Shown in pieces: positions 25,328 through 34,397 of a stretch of 64,000 nt of DNA; the stretch's first letter is position 1; each line of letters begins with the position of its first letter. Location of the stretch: the NCBI RefSeq assembly GCF_024978135.1, contig NZ_JANTEZ010000001.1:310001-374000 (forward strand), read 5' to 3'. The stretch is from Herbiconiux gentiana. Lineage in GTDB: Bacteria > Actinomycetota > Actinomycetes > Actinomycetales > Microbacteriaceae. The notes under the pieces were generated by a model. The model searched no databases. It was not told the origin of the DNA and saw nothing but the letters and a program-made list of their open reading frames with translations. Position numbers and translations under genes: made by a program.

Positions 25328-26122
25328 ATGGCCCGCAGGAGCAGGAAAGCAAACAGGCGCCACCCCCTGGCGACCGTTCTGCTGATCGCTATCGGCCTCG
25401 TCGTCACGGGCGGCGGCTACGCCGCGTTCAGCAGCACCACCGCTGCCACCGCCGAGACCGACACGTCGAGCCAGCAGGTCATCGACGAGGGCGAGAAGCT
25501 GTTCGCCTCCAACTGCGCCACCTGCCACGGCATGAGCCTGCAGGGCACCGACGACGGCCCGAGCCTGATCGGCGTCGGCGCGGCCTCGGTCGACTTCCAG
25601 GTCGGCACCGGCCGCATGCCGCTCGCCATGCAGGGCCCGCAGGCCATGCAGAAACCCGTGCAGTTCACCGACGAGCAGACCGCCGCCATGGCCGCCTACG
25701 TCGCCTCCATCTCCCCCGGCCCGGCCGTGCCCGACGAGAGCCTTCTGCAGGCCGACGGCGACGCCGCGAACGGCGGCGAGCTGTTCCGCATCAACTGCGC
25801 CATGTGCCACAACGTCGCCGGCGCCGGCGGTGCGCTCACCGAGGGCAAGTACGCTCCCGAGCTCACCGGGGTGCTCGCCTCGCACATCTACGAGGCCATG
25901 CTCACCGGCCCGCAGAACATGCCCGTCTTCAACGACGACAACCTGACGCCCGAAGACAAGCGCGACATCATCACCTACCTGAAGTACGTCGAGAACAACC
26001 CGTCGCCCGGCGGCTTCGAGCTCGGCAACCTCGGTCCGGTCGCGGAGGGCCTCTTCGCCTGGATCTTCGGCCTCGGCGCGATCATCGGTCTCATGGTCTG
26101 GCTCACCGCCAAGTCCAACTGA
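25328..26122 (+). CDS. qcrC: cytochrome bc1 complex diheme cytochrome c subunit
   Basis: 264 residues. An N-terminal signal anchor (about 14-34) is followed by two c-type heme sites, CATCH (63-67) and CAMCH (157-161), and a C-terminal membrane helix (about 240-260). The diheme QcrC of actinobacteria replaces soluble cytochrome c and passes electrons directly to the CuA site of CtaC in the bc1-aa3 supercomplex. The ATG at 25328 has GAGAG upstream. Confidence 0.97.
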   Translation: MARRSRKANRRHPLATVLLIAIGLVVTGGGYAAFSSTTAATAETDTSSQQVIDEGEKLFASNCATCHGMSLQGTDDGPSLIGVGAASVDFQVGTGRMPLAMQGPQAMQKPVQFTDEQTAAMAAYVASISPGPAVPDESLLQADGDAANGGELFRINCAMCHNVAGAGGALTEGKYAPELTGVLASHIYEAMLTGPQNMPVFNDDNLTPEDKRDIITYLKYVENNPSPGGFELGNLGPVAEGLFAWIFGLGAIIGLMVWLTAKSN

Positions 26123-26170
26123 TCCGCGTGACCACAGCAATCACCAGCAGCAGCTCGAAAGGGATACACA

Positions 26171-27241
26171 ATGGCACATGACGAGGTGAGCGGCATCGAC
26201 TCAGCCGCCTCCGATTCGTCGGCCGTCGAGACGAGTCATCGCACTCCGGCGGGTACAGCGGTCATTGGCTCCGACGTGGAGAACCCCGGCGAGCCGCCGC
26301 ACCGCGCGCGCGTCACCGATCTCGACCCGGCGAAGGCCAAGCACGCCGACCGCACGGTCTACACGCTGTTCTACCTCTCGATCGCGGGCAGCATCTTCGC
26401 CCTCGCGGCCTACATGGCCTTCCCGATCGAAGACGGCGACCCCGTCGCGCTGCGGCTGAACACCCTCTTCATCGGCCTCGGTTCGGCCCTCGCGCTCTTC
26501 GGCATCGGCCTCGCGGCCGTGCACTGGGGCAAGGCGCTGATGGTCGACAAGGAGGGCATCGACATCCGTCACCCCGTTCGGGGCACCGACGAGACGCGTG
26601 CCCGAGCGGTCGAGATCTTCGACCAGGCCGACAAGGAGTCGGGCTTCGGTCGACGCACCCTCATCCGGAACAGCCTGATCGGCGCCATCATCGCCTTCCC
26701 GCTGCCCGGCCTCGTGCTCTTCCGCGGCCTCGGCCCGCAGAACCAAGACCCCGTCGAACTGCTCAGCCACACCATGTGGAAGAAGGGCTCGCGGCTCACG
26801 CTCGACCCGAGCGGCATCCCGGTCAAGGCGTCCGACATCACGATCGGATCGGTGTTCCACATCATCCCCGAGGGCCTGAACGAGCGCGAAGACCTGCTCG
26901 AGCAGAAGGCGAAGGCCGCGGTGCTGCTCATGCGCCTCGACCCCTCCGACCTCAATATCAGCCCGGAGCGCGAGGGCTGGTCGTACGACGGCATCGTCGC
27001 GTACTCCAAGATCTGCACGCACGTCGGATGCCCGGTGGCACTCTACGAGCAGCAGACCCATCACCTCCTCTGCCCCTGCCACCAGTCGACCTTCGACGTG
27101 GTGAACGAGGCCAAGGTGATCTTCGGCCCGGCCAAGCGGCCGCTGCCCCAGCTGCCCATCGAGGTCGACTCGGAGGGCTACCTCGTGGCTCAGAGCGACT
27201 TCCACGAGCCCGTCGGACCTAGTTTCTGGGAGCGTTCATGA
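26171..27241 (+). CDS. qcrA: cytochrome bc1 complex Rieske iron-sulfur subunit
   Basis: 356 residues. A charged N-terminal region is followed by three membrane helices, as in other actinobacterial QcrA proteins (others have one helix). The 2Fe-2S ligands are C282 and H284 (CTHVGC) and C301 and H304 (CPCH); C287 and C303 form the usual disulfide. It oxidises menaquinol and hands electrons to QcrC. The stop overlaps the qcrB start (ATGA). Confidence 0.97.
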   Translation: MAHDEVSGIDSAASDSSAVETSHRTPAGTAVIGSDVENPGEPPHRARVTDLDPAKAKHADRTVYTLFYLSIAGSIFALAAYMAFPIEDGDPVALRLNTLFIGLGSALALFGIGLAAVHWGKALMVDKEGIDIRHPVRGTDETRARAVEIFDQADKESGFGRRTLIRNSLIGAIIAFPLPGLVLFRGLGPQNQDPVELLSHTMWKKGSRLTLDPSGIPVKASDITIGSVFHIIPEGLNEREDLLEQKAKAAVLLMRLDPSDLNISPEREGWSYDGIVAYSKICTHVGCPVALYEQQTHHLLCPCHQSTFDVVNEAKVIFGPAKRPLPQLPIEVDSEGYLVAQSDFHEPVGPSFWERS

Positions 27242-28938
27242 CCAGCATCATCGAGAGGCCAGAGGCTGAGGCCCCGGCCACTCCGAAGAAGGGCGGCGGC
27301 ATCACCGGCGCCGCCGCGAACTACCTCGACGAGCGCACCAGCATCTCGGCGGTCGTCAAGGAGTTCGGTCGCAAGATCTTCCCCGACCACTGGTCGTTCA
27401 TGCTCGGCGAGGTGGCGCTCTACAGCTTCGTCGTCATCATCCTCTCGGGCACCTTCCTGACGTTCTTCTTCCAGGCCTCGATGGTCGAGACGCACTACGA
27501 GGGCGCCTTCGTGCCGCTCAAGGGCGTCGAGATGTCGGCCGCCATGGACTCGGCGCTGCACATCTCGTTCGACGTGCGCGGTGGCCTCCTGGTCCGTCAG
27601 ATCCACCACTGGGCGGCGCTGCTGTTCATCGCGTCCATCGGCCTGCACATGCTGCGCGTGTTCTTCACGGGCGCGTTCCGCAAGCCGCGTGAGCTGAACT
27701 GGATGATCGGCTTCGTGCTGTTCGTGCTGGCGATGGCCGAGGGCTTCACCGGGTACTCGCTCCCCGACGACCTGCTCTCGGGCAACGGCCTCCGCATCAT
27801 CGACGGCCTGATCAAGGGCATGCCGGTCATCGGCACCTGGACGTCGTTCCTGCTGTTCGGCGGCGAGTTCCCGGGCACCTCGATCGTGGGCCGCCTCTAC
27901 ACGCTGCACATCCTGCTGCTGCCGGCCATCCTGGTCGCATTCCTGGCGCTGCACCTGGTGTTCGTCGTGGTACACAAGCACACCCAGTTCGCCGGCCCCG
28001 GCCGCACCGAGAAGAACGTGATCGGCTACCCGATCCTCCCCGTCTACGCGGCGAAGGCCGGTGGCTTCTTCTTCCTGGTGTTCGGTGTCATCGCGCTGAT
28101 GGCGTCGTTCTTCACGATCAACCCGATCTGGAACTACGGACCGTACGACCCCTCCCCCGTGTCGGCCGGTACCCAGCCCGACTGGTACATCGGCTTCGCC
28201 GACGGCGCCCTGCGGCTCATCCCGCCGGGACTGGAGTTCGTGTGGCTCAACCACACCTGGTCGTTCAACATCATCATCCCCGTGATCGCGCTGGTGCTGC
28301 TGCTCTTGTTCGTCTTCATCTACCCCTTCGTCGAGGGCTGGGTCACGGGCGACAAGCGCGAGCACCACATCCTCGACCGCCCGCGCAACGCCCCCACCCG
28401 CACCGCCATCGGCGCGGCCGGCGTCACCTTCTACGCGGCGCTCTGGGCGGCGGCCTCCTCCGACCTCATGGCGACGCACTTCCAGCTCTCCATCGAGGGT
28501 GTCATCCACGTCGTCCAGGCGTGGGCGGTGCTCGGCCCGTTCATCGCGTACTTCATCACGAAGCGCGTGTGCATCGGCCTGATGAAGAAGGACCGCGAGA
28601 TCGTGCTGCACGGCTACGAGTCGGGCCGCATCGTCCGCCTCCCGGGCGGCGAATACATCGAGGTGCACGAGCAGCTCGACGACTACGAGCGCTGGAAGCT
28701 GGTCGACTACGAGTCGTTCGAGCCGATCATGCTGCGCCCCAACTCGCGCGGCAAGATCACCCCGACGATGCGCCTGCGCTCGGCCATGTCGAACTGGTTC
28801 TTCGAGGACCGCATCGCCCCGGCCTCCCGCACCGAGCTCGAGGCGGCCCACGGCCACGGCCACGCCGACGCCGTCACCTCCGGCACCCCGGCCCGCGGCC
28901 AGCTCGAAGACCCGACCGGCGGCAACACGCACCACTGA
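27238..28938 (+). CDS. qcrB: cytochrome bc1 complex cytochrome b subunit
   Basis: 566 residues with eight or nine membrane helices. HHWAALLFIASIGLHMLRVF and the later LYTLHILLLPAILVAFLALHLVFVVVHKH carry the two pairs of heme b histidines. The Qo-site motif is seen as NYGPYDPSP in the following loop. The long C-terminal cytoplasmic tail, rich in His and charged residues, is typical of actinobacteria. Membrane core of the menaquinol:cytochrome c reductase. Confidence 0.97.
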   Translation: MTSIIERPEAEAPATPKKGGGITGAAANYLDERTSISAVVKEFGRKIFPDHWSFMLGEVALYSFVVIILSGTFLTFFFQASMVETHYEGAFVPLKGVEMSAAMDSALHISFDVRGGLLVRQIHHWAALLFIASIGLHMLRVFFTGAFRKPRELNWMIGFVLFVLAMAEGFTGYSLPDDLLSGNGLRIIDGLIKGMPVIGTWTSFLLFGGEFPGTSIVGRLYTLHILLLPAILVAFLALHLVFVVVHKHTQFAGPGRTEKNVIGYPILPVYAAKAGGFFFLVFGVIALMASFFTINPIWNYGPYDPSPVSAGTQPDWYIGFADGALRLIPPGLEFVWLNHTWSFNIIIPVIALVLLLLFVFIYPFVEGWVTGDKREHHILDRPRNAPTRTAIGAAGVTFYAALWAAASSDLMATHFQLSIEGVIHVVQAWAVLGPFIAYFITKRVCIGLMKKDREIVLHGYESGRIVRLPGGEYIEVHEQLDDYERWKLVDYESFEPIMLRPNSRGKITPTMRLRSAMSNWFFEDRIAPASRTELEAAHGHGHADAVTSGTPARGQLEDPTGGNTHH

Positions 28939-28981
28939 CGCCCGCTGCCCGCTGGCTCCCGCCCGCGCCGCCGCACCGCCC

Positions 28982-29011
28982 AGCGCCCGTCCCTCCCCAG
29001 GGGCGGGCGCT
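28982..29011 (+). terminator. hairpin after the qcr operon
   Basis: AGCGCCCG pairs with CGGGCGCT, and the stem can extend inward through a G-U pair to CCC/GGG. Only two T bases follow, so termination may need help. It lies 43 bases after the qcrB stop. Confidence 0.5.
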
Positions 29012-29115
29012 TCGCGTTGCCGTGACCATTGCGCGGTGTGCACCGGCGCTCGTGCTGCTCACCCGGAAGACCGAGTGAGTATCGATTGCTCGTACCACTC
29101 CGCGCCTGTGGTGGG

Positions 29116-29129
29116 TGACGCTAGCGTCA
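29116..29129. promoter_or_regulatory. palindrome TGACGCTAGCGTCA upstream of the cell-wall-binding protein gene
   Basis: A perfect 14-base palindrome centred about 33 bases before the ATG at 29155, followed immediately by TAACT, which could be part of a -10 element. It looks like an operator overlapping the promoter. The regulator is unknown. Confidence 0.5.
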
Positions 29130-29154
29130 TAACTCTCTACAGAAGGCACTCGAC

Positions 29155-30495
29155 ATGATTCAGATATCTCCCAGCCCCGCAACACGGCGCGCGCCGCTTG
29201 TCGCGCTGATGACAGTGGCGGCGATAGCGATCGGCAGCGTGTTCGCGACACCGCTCACGGCCTCGGCCACTCCGGCCACCACGCCGGTTCCGGCCGGCAC
29301 ACCTGACGTGGGCCTGACCTACTGCGCACCAGCGATCGTCGAGCTCGGCAGCGCAGTCGACTTCGACGCCTCCGATTCCGAGCAGACGAGCGGCTTCACT
29401 GTGACCATCAGTGAGGGTTCGCTGCCCGACGGGCTCACGATCCGACCCGTCACTGGTCTCGCGTATCGCATCTCCGGTACGGCTGCAAAGCTCGGCGCGT
29501 TCCGGTACACCATGCACTTCACCAACGGGATTCACTCGGGCGACCGCACGTGCGCCGTCGACGTCGTCCCGGTCGGCTCCAAGGTCGAGCGCATCGCCGG
29601 CGACGACCGGTATGCCACCGGCCTCGCCGTCGCCGGCAGAGTCGATCCCGACACCGCTCCGCTCGTCTACGTCGCAAGCGGCGAGAACTACCCCGACGCC
29701 CTGAGCGCGGCCGCGATCGCCGCACAGCGCGGCGCTCCGCTCATTCTGACCCCGCGTTCGAGTATCCCTGAATCCGTCTACGGCGCCATCTACAAGTACG
29801 CGCCGAGAGACATTGTCGTGGTAGGAGGCACCAACGCCGTTTCCACGAGTGTGGAGACACTCCTGCGGGCGATCCCGAGCGTCTCGAGCATCACGCGCAT
29901 CGGCGGAGCGGATCGCTTCGAGGTGTCCCGCAACCTCATCACCCATCCGACTTTCGGCGCCAAGCCGTCCGCGGCCGTCTCCGTGGTCACTGGAAATCGC
30001 TTCCCTGACGCGCTCAGCGCGACTCCTCCGTCGGGCCGCGACACCATCCCGGTCCTCCTGGTCAACGGTGACGCCAGCTCGCTGACGGCGAACGAGAAAT
30101 CCCTGCTGACGACCAGAGAGGTGACGTCCGCGACGCTGTTCGGCGGAGAAGACACCGTCTCCACGGGCATCGCGAATGACATCAAGAAGATCGCCGCGAC
30201 CGTGAACCGCATCGACGGCAGCGACCGGTTCGTCACCTCGGCGAACGTCGCGAAGTCCGCCTATCCAGGTCACATCGACACTGTGTACCTTGCAACGGGT
30301 GAGAACTTCCCCGACGCACTCTCCGGCGGCGTTCTCGCTGCCATCGAGAAAGCGCCGATCCTCCTGACGCGCAGAACGTGCATGGCCTCCGAAGTGGCCG
30401 ACGAAGTACGGGCACTCACGCCGAAGCGGATCGTGCTCCTCGGTGGCCAGAACGTCCTCGACGCGACGCTGGAGAACCTGCCGGTCTGCAGCTGA
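29155..30495 (+). CDS. secreted protein with three cell-wall-binding repeats (CWB2)
   Basis: 446 residues. A signal peptide (about 1-41, ending in ASA) is followed by an Ig-like putative domain (about 50-140). Three CWB2 repeats follow, each opening with a copy of R-[IV]-x-G-x-D-R: RIAGDDRYATG, RIGGADRFEVS and RIDGSDRFVTS. Each repeat contains a SGENYPDALS-like segment. CWB2 repeats bind anionic cell-wall polymers in Gram-positive bacteria. No catalytic domain is visible, so it is probably a surface or adhesion protein. It separates qcrB from the cta genes. Confidence 0.9.
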   Translation: MIQISPSPATRRAPLVALMTVAAIAIGSVFATPLTASATPATTPVPAGTPDVGLTYCAPAIVELGSAVDFDASDSEQTSGFTVTISEGSLPDGLTIRPVTGLAYRISGTAAKLGAFRYTMHFTNGIHSGDRTCAVDVVPVGSKVERIAGDDRYATGLAVAGRVDPDTAPLVYVASGENYPDALSAAAIAAQRGAPLILTPRSSIPESVYGAIYKYAPRDIVVVGGTNAVSTSVETLLRAIPSVSSITRIGGADRFEVSRNLITHPTFGAKPSAAVSVVTGNRFPDALSATPPSGRDTIPVLLVNGDASSLTANEKSLLTTREVTSATLFGGEDTVSTGIANDIKKIAATVNRIDGSDRFVTSANVAKSAYPGHIDTVYLATGENFPDALSGGVLAAIEKAPILLTRRTCMASEVADEVRALTPKRIVLLGGQNVLDATLENLPVCS

Positions 30496-30510
30496 TAAGA
30501 CCACCAGACG

Positions 30511-30548
30511 AAGAGCCTGCTCGCCCCTCGATGGCCGAGCAGGCTCTT
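30511..30548 (+). terminator. strong intrinsic terminator of the CWB2 gene
   Basis: A perfect 13-base stem (AAGAGCCTGCTCG / CGAGCAGGCTCTT) with a 12-base loop ends in TTT, 16 bases after the stop codon at 30495. Confidence 0.85.
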
Positions 30549-30684
30549 TGCTGTGCGGCCGCCACCCCCGTGAGGCGGAAGCAGGCGGCCGTCGTACCGC
30601 TGGACAACCTGGGACTCACCGCCGTTCCAAAGCACCACGCATCGGCCGTGGACGCCAGATGGCGAATGCCCTCCCTGGCACGCA

Positions 30685-30714
30685 GAAGGCCCGCCCCCGG
30701 AGGGGCGGGCCTTC
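30685..30714. terminator. hairpin at the end of the cta operon
   Basis: A perfect 13-base stem (GAAGGCCCGCCCC / GGGGCGGGCCTTC) with a CGGA loop, 17 bases beyond the stop of ctaF on the minus strand. It is symmetric, so it can serve either strand. The 135 bases between it and the previous terminator show no gene I can support. Confidence 0.75.
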
Positions 30715-30731
30715 GTAGCGTGGGTGGGACG

Positions 30732-31151
30732 TCAGCGGGCGAAGTAGCCGCGGTAGTACTCGTAGGTCCAGCCGACGACGGCCACGAGCACGAGGGCGCC
30801 GGCCAGGAAGCAGATCCAGAAGCCGACCGCGAGGCCGAGCATCAGGAGGGCGCCGCCACCCGCGAGGATGATGGGCCACCAGCTCCAGGGGCTGTAGAAG
30901 CCGATCTCGGGGTCGCCGTCGTCGATGTTGGCGTCGAGGCGGTCTTCCGGGAGCTCCGCGCCCTGGGCCTTGTGCACGCGGCTCAGGTAGAAGGCGAGGA
31001 ACGCCGACAGCACGGCCGTGAGGCTGATCGCCACGGTGCCGACCCACTCGAGCTGGCCGTCGTACCAGATCAGTGACCACACGGTGTAGGCCGTGGCGGC
31101 CAGCACCATGAAGACGGTCAGGATCCAGAAGAGGTTGGTATTGGCTCTCAT
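30732..31151 (-). CDS. ctaF: cytochrome c oxidase subunit IV (actinobacterial CtaF)
   Basis: 139 residues with four membrane helices. The loop RLDANIDDGDPEIGFYSPWSWWPIILA is the conserved core of CtaF, a subunit specific to actinobacterial aa3 oxidases. Four bases separate it from ctaD, so they are one operon. Confidence 0.95.
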   Translation of the reverse strand: MRANTNLFWILTVFMVLAATAYTVWSLIWYDGQLEWVGTVAISLTAVLSAFLAFYLSRVHKAQGAELPEDRLDANIDDGDPEIGFYSPWSWWPIILAGGGALLMLGLAVGFWICFLAGALVLVAVVGWTYEYYRGYFAR

Positions 31152-31155
31152 GGGT

Positions 31156-32904
31156 CTACTTCACCTTGTCGTTCACGATGTCGTACGTGGGGGCGTCGGG
31201 GGCGTCTTTCGCCGGGCCCACACCGACCGGGATGCCGGCCTCGGGGTGGTTGAGGTCGAACGCCGGCGACTCCGAACGGATGCGCGGGATCGAGGTGAAG
31301 TTGTGCCGCGGGGGCGGGCACGACGTCGCCCACTCGAGTGAGCGGCCGTAGCCCCAGGGGTCGTTCACCGTGACCTTCGGCGCCTTGCGGGCCGTGATGT
31401 ACACGTTCAGGAAGAACGGGATGAGCGAGGCGGCGAGGATGAACGATCCGATGGTGGAGAGCTGGTTCATCCAGGTGAAGCCGTCTTCGGGCTGGTAGGT
31501 CGCGTACCGTCGCGGCATACCCATGACGCCCAGCCAGTGCTGGATGAGGAACGTCGTGTGGAAGCCGATGAACAGCAGCCAGAAGTGCCAGTGGCCGAGA
31601 CGCTCGTTGAGCATCTTGCCCGTCCACTTGGGCCACCAGAAGTAGAAGCCTGAGAACATCGCGAACACCACGGTGCCGAACACCACGTAGTGGAAGTGCG
31701 CCACCACGAAGTAGGTGTCGGAGACGTGGAAGTCGAGCGGCGGGGAGGCGAGGATGACACCCGTGAGGCCACCGAAGGTGAAGGTGATCAGGAAGCCGAT
31801 CGCCCAGACCATCGGGGTCTCGAACGTCACCGAGCCGCGCCACATGGTGCCGACCCAGTTGAAGATCTTCACACCCGTCGGCACCGCGATGAGCATCGTC
31901 ATCAGGGCGAAGAACGGCAGCAGCACCGAGCCGGTGACGTACATGTGGTGCGCCCAGACCGTGACCGACAGGGCGGCGATCGAGATCGTCGCGTAGATCA
32001 GGGTCTTGTAGCCGAAGATCGGCTTACGGCTGAACACCGGGAAGACCTCGGACACGATGCCGAAGAACGGCAGCGCGATGATGTACACCTCGGGGTGACC
32101 GAAGAACCAGAACAGGTGCTGCCAGAGCAGCACGCCGCCGTTGGCCGCGTCGTAGATGTGGGCCCCGAAGACGCGGTCGGCGCCGAGGGCGAAGAGCGCG
32201 GCGGCGAGCACCGGGAAGGCCATCAGCACGAGGATCGACGTCACCAGGATGTTCCAGGTGAAGATCGGCATGCGGAACATGGTCATGCCGGGGGCGCGCA
32301 TCGTGATGATCGTGGTGATGAAGTTCACGCCACCGAGGATGGTGCCGAAGCCCGACAGGCCGAGGCCGAAGACCCAGAGGTTTCCGCCGTCACCCGGTGT
32401 GAACGTCGTCGACGACAGCGGCGCGTAGGCGAACCAGCCGAACGAGGCGGCGCCCTGCGGGGTGAGGAAGCCGGAGACCGCGATCAGCGAGCCGAACAGG
32501 AACAGCCAGAACGCGAAGGCGTTCAGCCGCGGGAACGCCACGTCGGGCGCGCCGATCTGCAGCGGCATGATCACGTTGGCGAAGCCCGCGAACAGCGGCG
32601 TCGCGAACATGAGCAGCATGATCGTGCCGTGCATGGTGAAGAGCTGGTTGTACTGGTCTTTCGTCTGCAGCAGCTCGAGACCGGGCTCGAACAGCTGGGC
32701 GCGGATGACCAGGGCCATCACGCCACCCAGGCAGAAGAAAAGGAACGACGCGATCAGGTACATGTACCCGATGGTCTTGTGGTCGGTGGAGGTGATCCAC
32801 TTGACCAGGATGTTGCCCTTGCGCCCGACCGTCTTGGACGGCGTCGGGGTGGGCGCCGGGAGACCGGCGCCGCCTGCGGGCGCAACGTCGATGGTTGCAG
32901 TCAT
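31156..32904 (-). CDS. ctaD: cytochrome c oxidase subunit I
   Basis: 582 residues with 12 helices. [10 protein letters not shown] carries the CuB histidine and its Tyr partner. HHMYVTG gives the other two CuB histidines, and [10 protein letters not shown] the heme a and a3 ligands. It reduces O2 at the heme a3-CuB centre and pumps protons. Second gene of ctaC-ctaD-ctaF. Confidence 0.98.
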   Translation of the reverse strand: MTATIDVAPAGGAGLPAPTPTPSKTVGRKGNILVKWITSTDHKTIGYMYLIASFLFFCLGGVMALVIRAQLFEPGLELLQTKDQYNQLFTMHGTIMLLMFATPLFAGFANVIMPLQIGAPDVAFPRLNAFAFWLFLFGSLIAVSGFLTPQGAASFGWFAYAPLSSTTFTPGDGGNLWVFGLGLSGFGTILGGVNFITTIITMRAPGMTMFRMPIFTWNILVTSILVLMAFPVLAAALFALGADRVFGAHIYDAANGGVLLWQHLFWFFGHPEVYIIALPFFGIVSEVFPVFSRKPIFGYKTLIYATISIAALSVTVWAHHMYVTGSVLLPFFALMTMLIAVPTGVKIFNWVGTMWRGSVTFETPMVWAIGFLITFTFGGLTGVILASPPLDFHVSDTYFVVAHFHYVVFGTVVFAMFSGFYFWWPKWTGKMLNERLGHWHFWLLFIGFHTTFLIQHWLGVMGMPRRYATYQPEDGFTWMNQLSTIGSFILAASLIPFFLNVYITARKAPKVTVNDPWGYGRSLEWATSCPPPRHNFTSIPRIRSESPAFDLNHPEAGIPVGVGPAKDAPDAPTYDIVNDKVK

Positions 32905-32913
32905 GACGCGTTC

Positions 32914-33786
32914 CTACTCTTCTTCGTGCGCGGGCTCGCCGATGCCCGGGAGGTTCTGGTTGCGGTCGTACTCGTGACCGAGCTGGCCCTCGTTGCCGGC
33001 GGCACGGAGGGACTCGATGTAGCTGTCGTACTCCTGCTGCGAGACGACCTTGACGTTGAAGAGCATCATCGAGTGGTACTCGCCGCACAGCTCGGCGCAT
33101 TTGCCGGTGTACGTGCCCTCCTTCTCGGGGGTGACGTACATGTAGTTCGTCTTGCCGGGCAGCATGTCCTTCTTGTAGAGGAAGTCGATGACCCAGAAGG
33201 AGTGGATGACGTCGCGCGACTCGAGCTGGATCTCGATCTGCTTGCCCACGGGCAGGTAGAGGGTCGGGATCTCGGACTCGACGAGGTTGCCGTTGTCGTC
33301 GTCAGGGTCGTCCTGACCCTGGACACCGGCGTAGTAGACGTCGTCGTTGGTGTAGTTGAAGTCCCACGCCCACTGCTTGCCGAACACCTGGATGGTGTAG
33401 TCGGGCTTCTCGTAGGCCTGCTCGATCGCGCTCTGATCGCGGGCGGTGAAGGCGAAGAAGCCGAGCACCAGGATGAGCGGCACGACCGTGTAGAAGATCT
33501 CGATCGGCATGTTGTAGCGCAGCTGCGCGGGCAGACCGGTCTGGCCCTTGCGGCGACGGTAGACGACGATCGCCCAGATCGTGAGACCCCAGGTGAGCAC
33601 ACCCACGATGAGGAGCACGATCCACGACGTGACCCAGAGGCCGATGACGCGGTCGACGTTGTTCGTGGTGCCGGGCTCGGTGGGAAGCCAGCCTTGGAGC
33701 TGGTCCTGCGTGCAGCCGGCGAGAACAACGGACATTAGCGCCGCGATAGGGATCGCGGCCCATCGGAGACGTCGGTTAGAGCGCAC
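32914..33786 (-). CDS. ctaC: cytochrome c oxidase subunit II
   Basis: 290 residues from a GTG start with GAAAGG upstream. It is a lipoprotein: the lipobox LAGC puts the modified Cys at 25. Two membrane helices follow, then the CuA domain with CAELCGEYHSMM. It receives electrons from QcrC. First gene of the cta operon. Confidence 0.97.
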   Translation of the reverse strand: MRSNRRLRWAAIPIAALMSVVLAGCTQDQLQGWLPTEPGTTNNVDRVIGLWVTSWIVLLIVGVLTWGLTIWAIVVYRRRKGQTGLPAQLRYNMPIEIFYTVVPLILVLGFFAFTARDQSAIEQAYEKPDYTIQVFGKQWAWDFNYTNDDVYYAGVQGQDDPDDDNGNLVESEIPTLYLPVGKQIEIQLESRDVIHSFWVIDFLYKKDMLPGKTNYMYVTPEKEGTYTGKCAELCGEYHSMMLFNVKVVSQQEYDSYIESLRAAGNEGQLGHEYDRNQNLPGIGEPAHEEE

Positions 33787-33902
33787 CAGAGACCTTTCGG
33801 GAAGCTACACCATCAGTGTATTTGACCTTCTCCTAGCCTACTGTGTCGATTTACCGGTCGGAGCCACAGCCACCCCGCACCGAGGGGTGCTAGGGCGCGA
33901 AA

Positions 33903-33933
33903 AAGGGGCCGTCCCGGTATGGAACGGCCCCTT
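33903..33933 (-). terminator. intrinsic terminator of erpA
   Basis: Read on the minus strand, AAGGGGCCGT pairs with ACGGCCCCTT around an 11-base loop and ends in a run of five T bases. It begins 38 bases after the erpA stop. Confidence 0.85.
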
Positions 33934-33970
33934 CTCGGATGCGCGTGGATCTGTGCGCCCGGCGTGGCGA

Positions 33971-34336
33971 CTAGTGGAACGAGTCTCCGCAGGCGCAGCT
34001 GCCCGAGGCGTTCGGGTTGTCGATGGTGAAGCCCTGCTTCTGGATGGTGTCTTCGAAGTCGATGGTGGCGCCCTCGAGGTAGGGGACGCTCATCTTGTCG
34101 ACGATGACCTCGACGCCGTCGAAGTCGACCGCCGCGTCGCCGTCGAGCATGCGCTCGTCGAAGTACAGCTGGTAGATCAGCCCCGAGCAGCCGCCGGGCT
34201 GCACGGCCACGCGCAGGCGCAGGTCGTCACGACCCTCTTGCTCGAGCAGGTTCTTGACCTTGGTGGCGGCGGTGTCGGTGAGACCGACCTTGTGCGCCGG
34301 CGCCTCGACGTCAGTCGTCAGGATCGTGTCGCTCAT
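33971..34336 (-). CDS. erpA: iron-sulfur cluster insertion protein ErpA (HesB/A-type carrier)
   Basis: 121 residues. The three cluster-binding cysteines are C50 (GGCSG) and C114/C116 in the C-terminal CAC motif. The ATG at 34336 has GGAGTG upstream; a GTG two codons earlier is possible. It transfers Fe-S clusters to apoproteins. Its position beside the Rieske and oxidase genes is conserved in actinobacteria. Transcribed alone, with a clear terminator. Confidence 0.94.
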   Translation of the reverse strand: MSDTILTTDVEAPAHKVGLTDTAATKVKNLLEQEGRDDLRLRVAVQPGGCSGLIYQLYFDERMLDGDAAVDFDGVEVIVDKMSVPYLEGATIDFEDTIQKQGFTIDNPNASGSCACGDSFH

Positions 34337-34397
34337 GTGCACTCCTTAGTGATCGGAAGTATGGGGAAAGTCTAACTGCGGAAACCCGAGGGGCGGC

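Noticed and set aside
27190-29043. A 617-codon minus-strand frame opposite qcrB.
   Set aside because: Antisense shadow of a highly conserved membrane gene.
30550-30684. A small gene between the two terminators.
   Set aside because: No frame with a start, ribosome binding site and protein-like composition.
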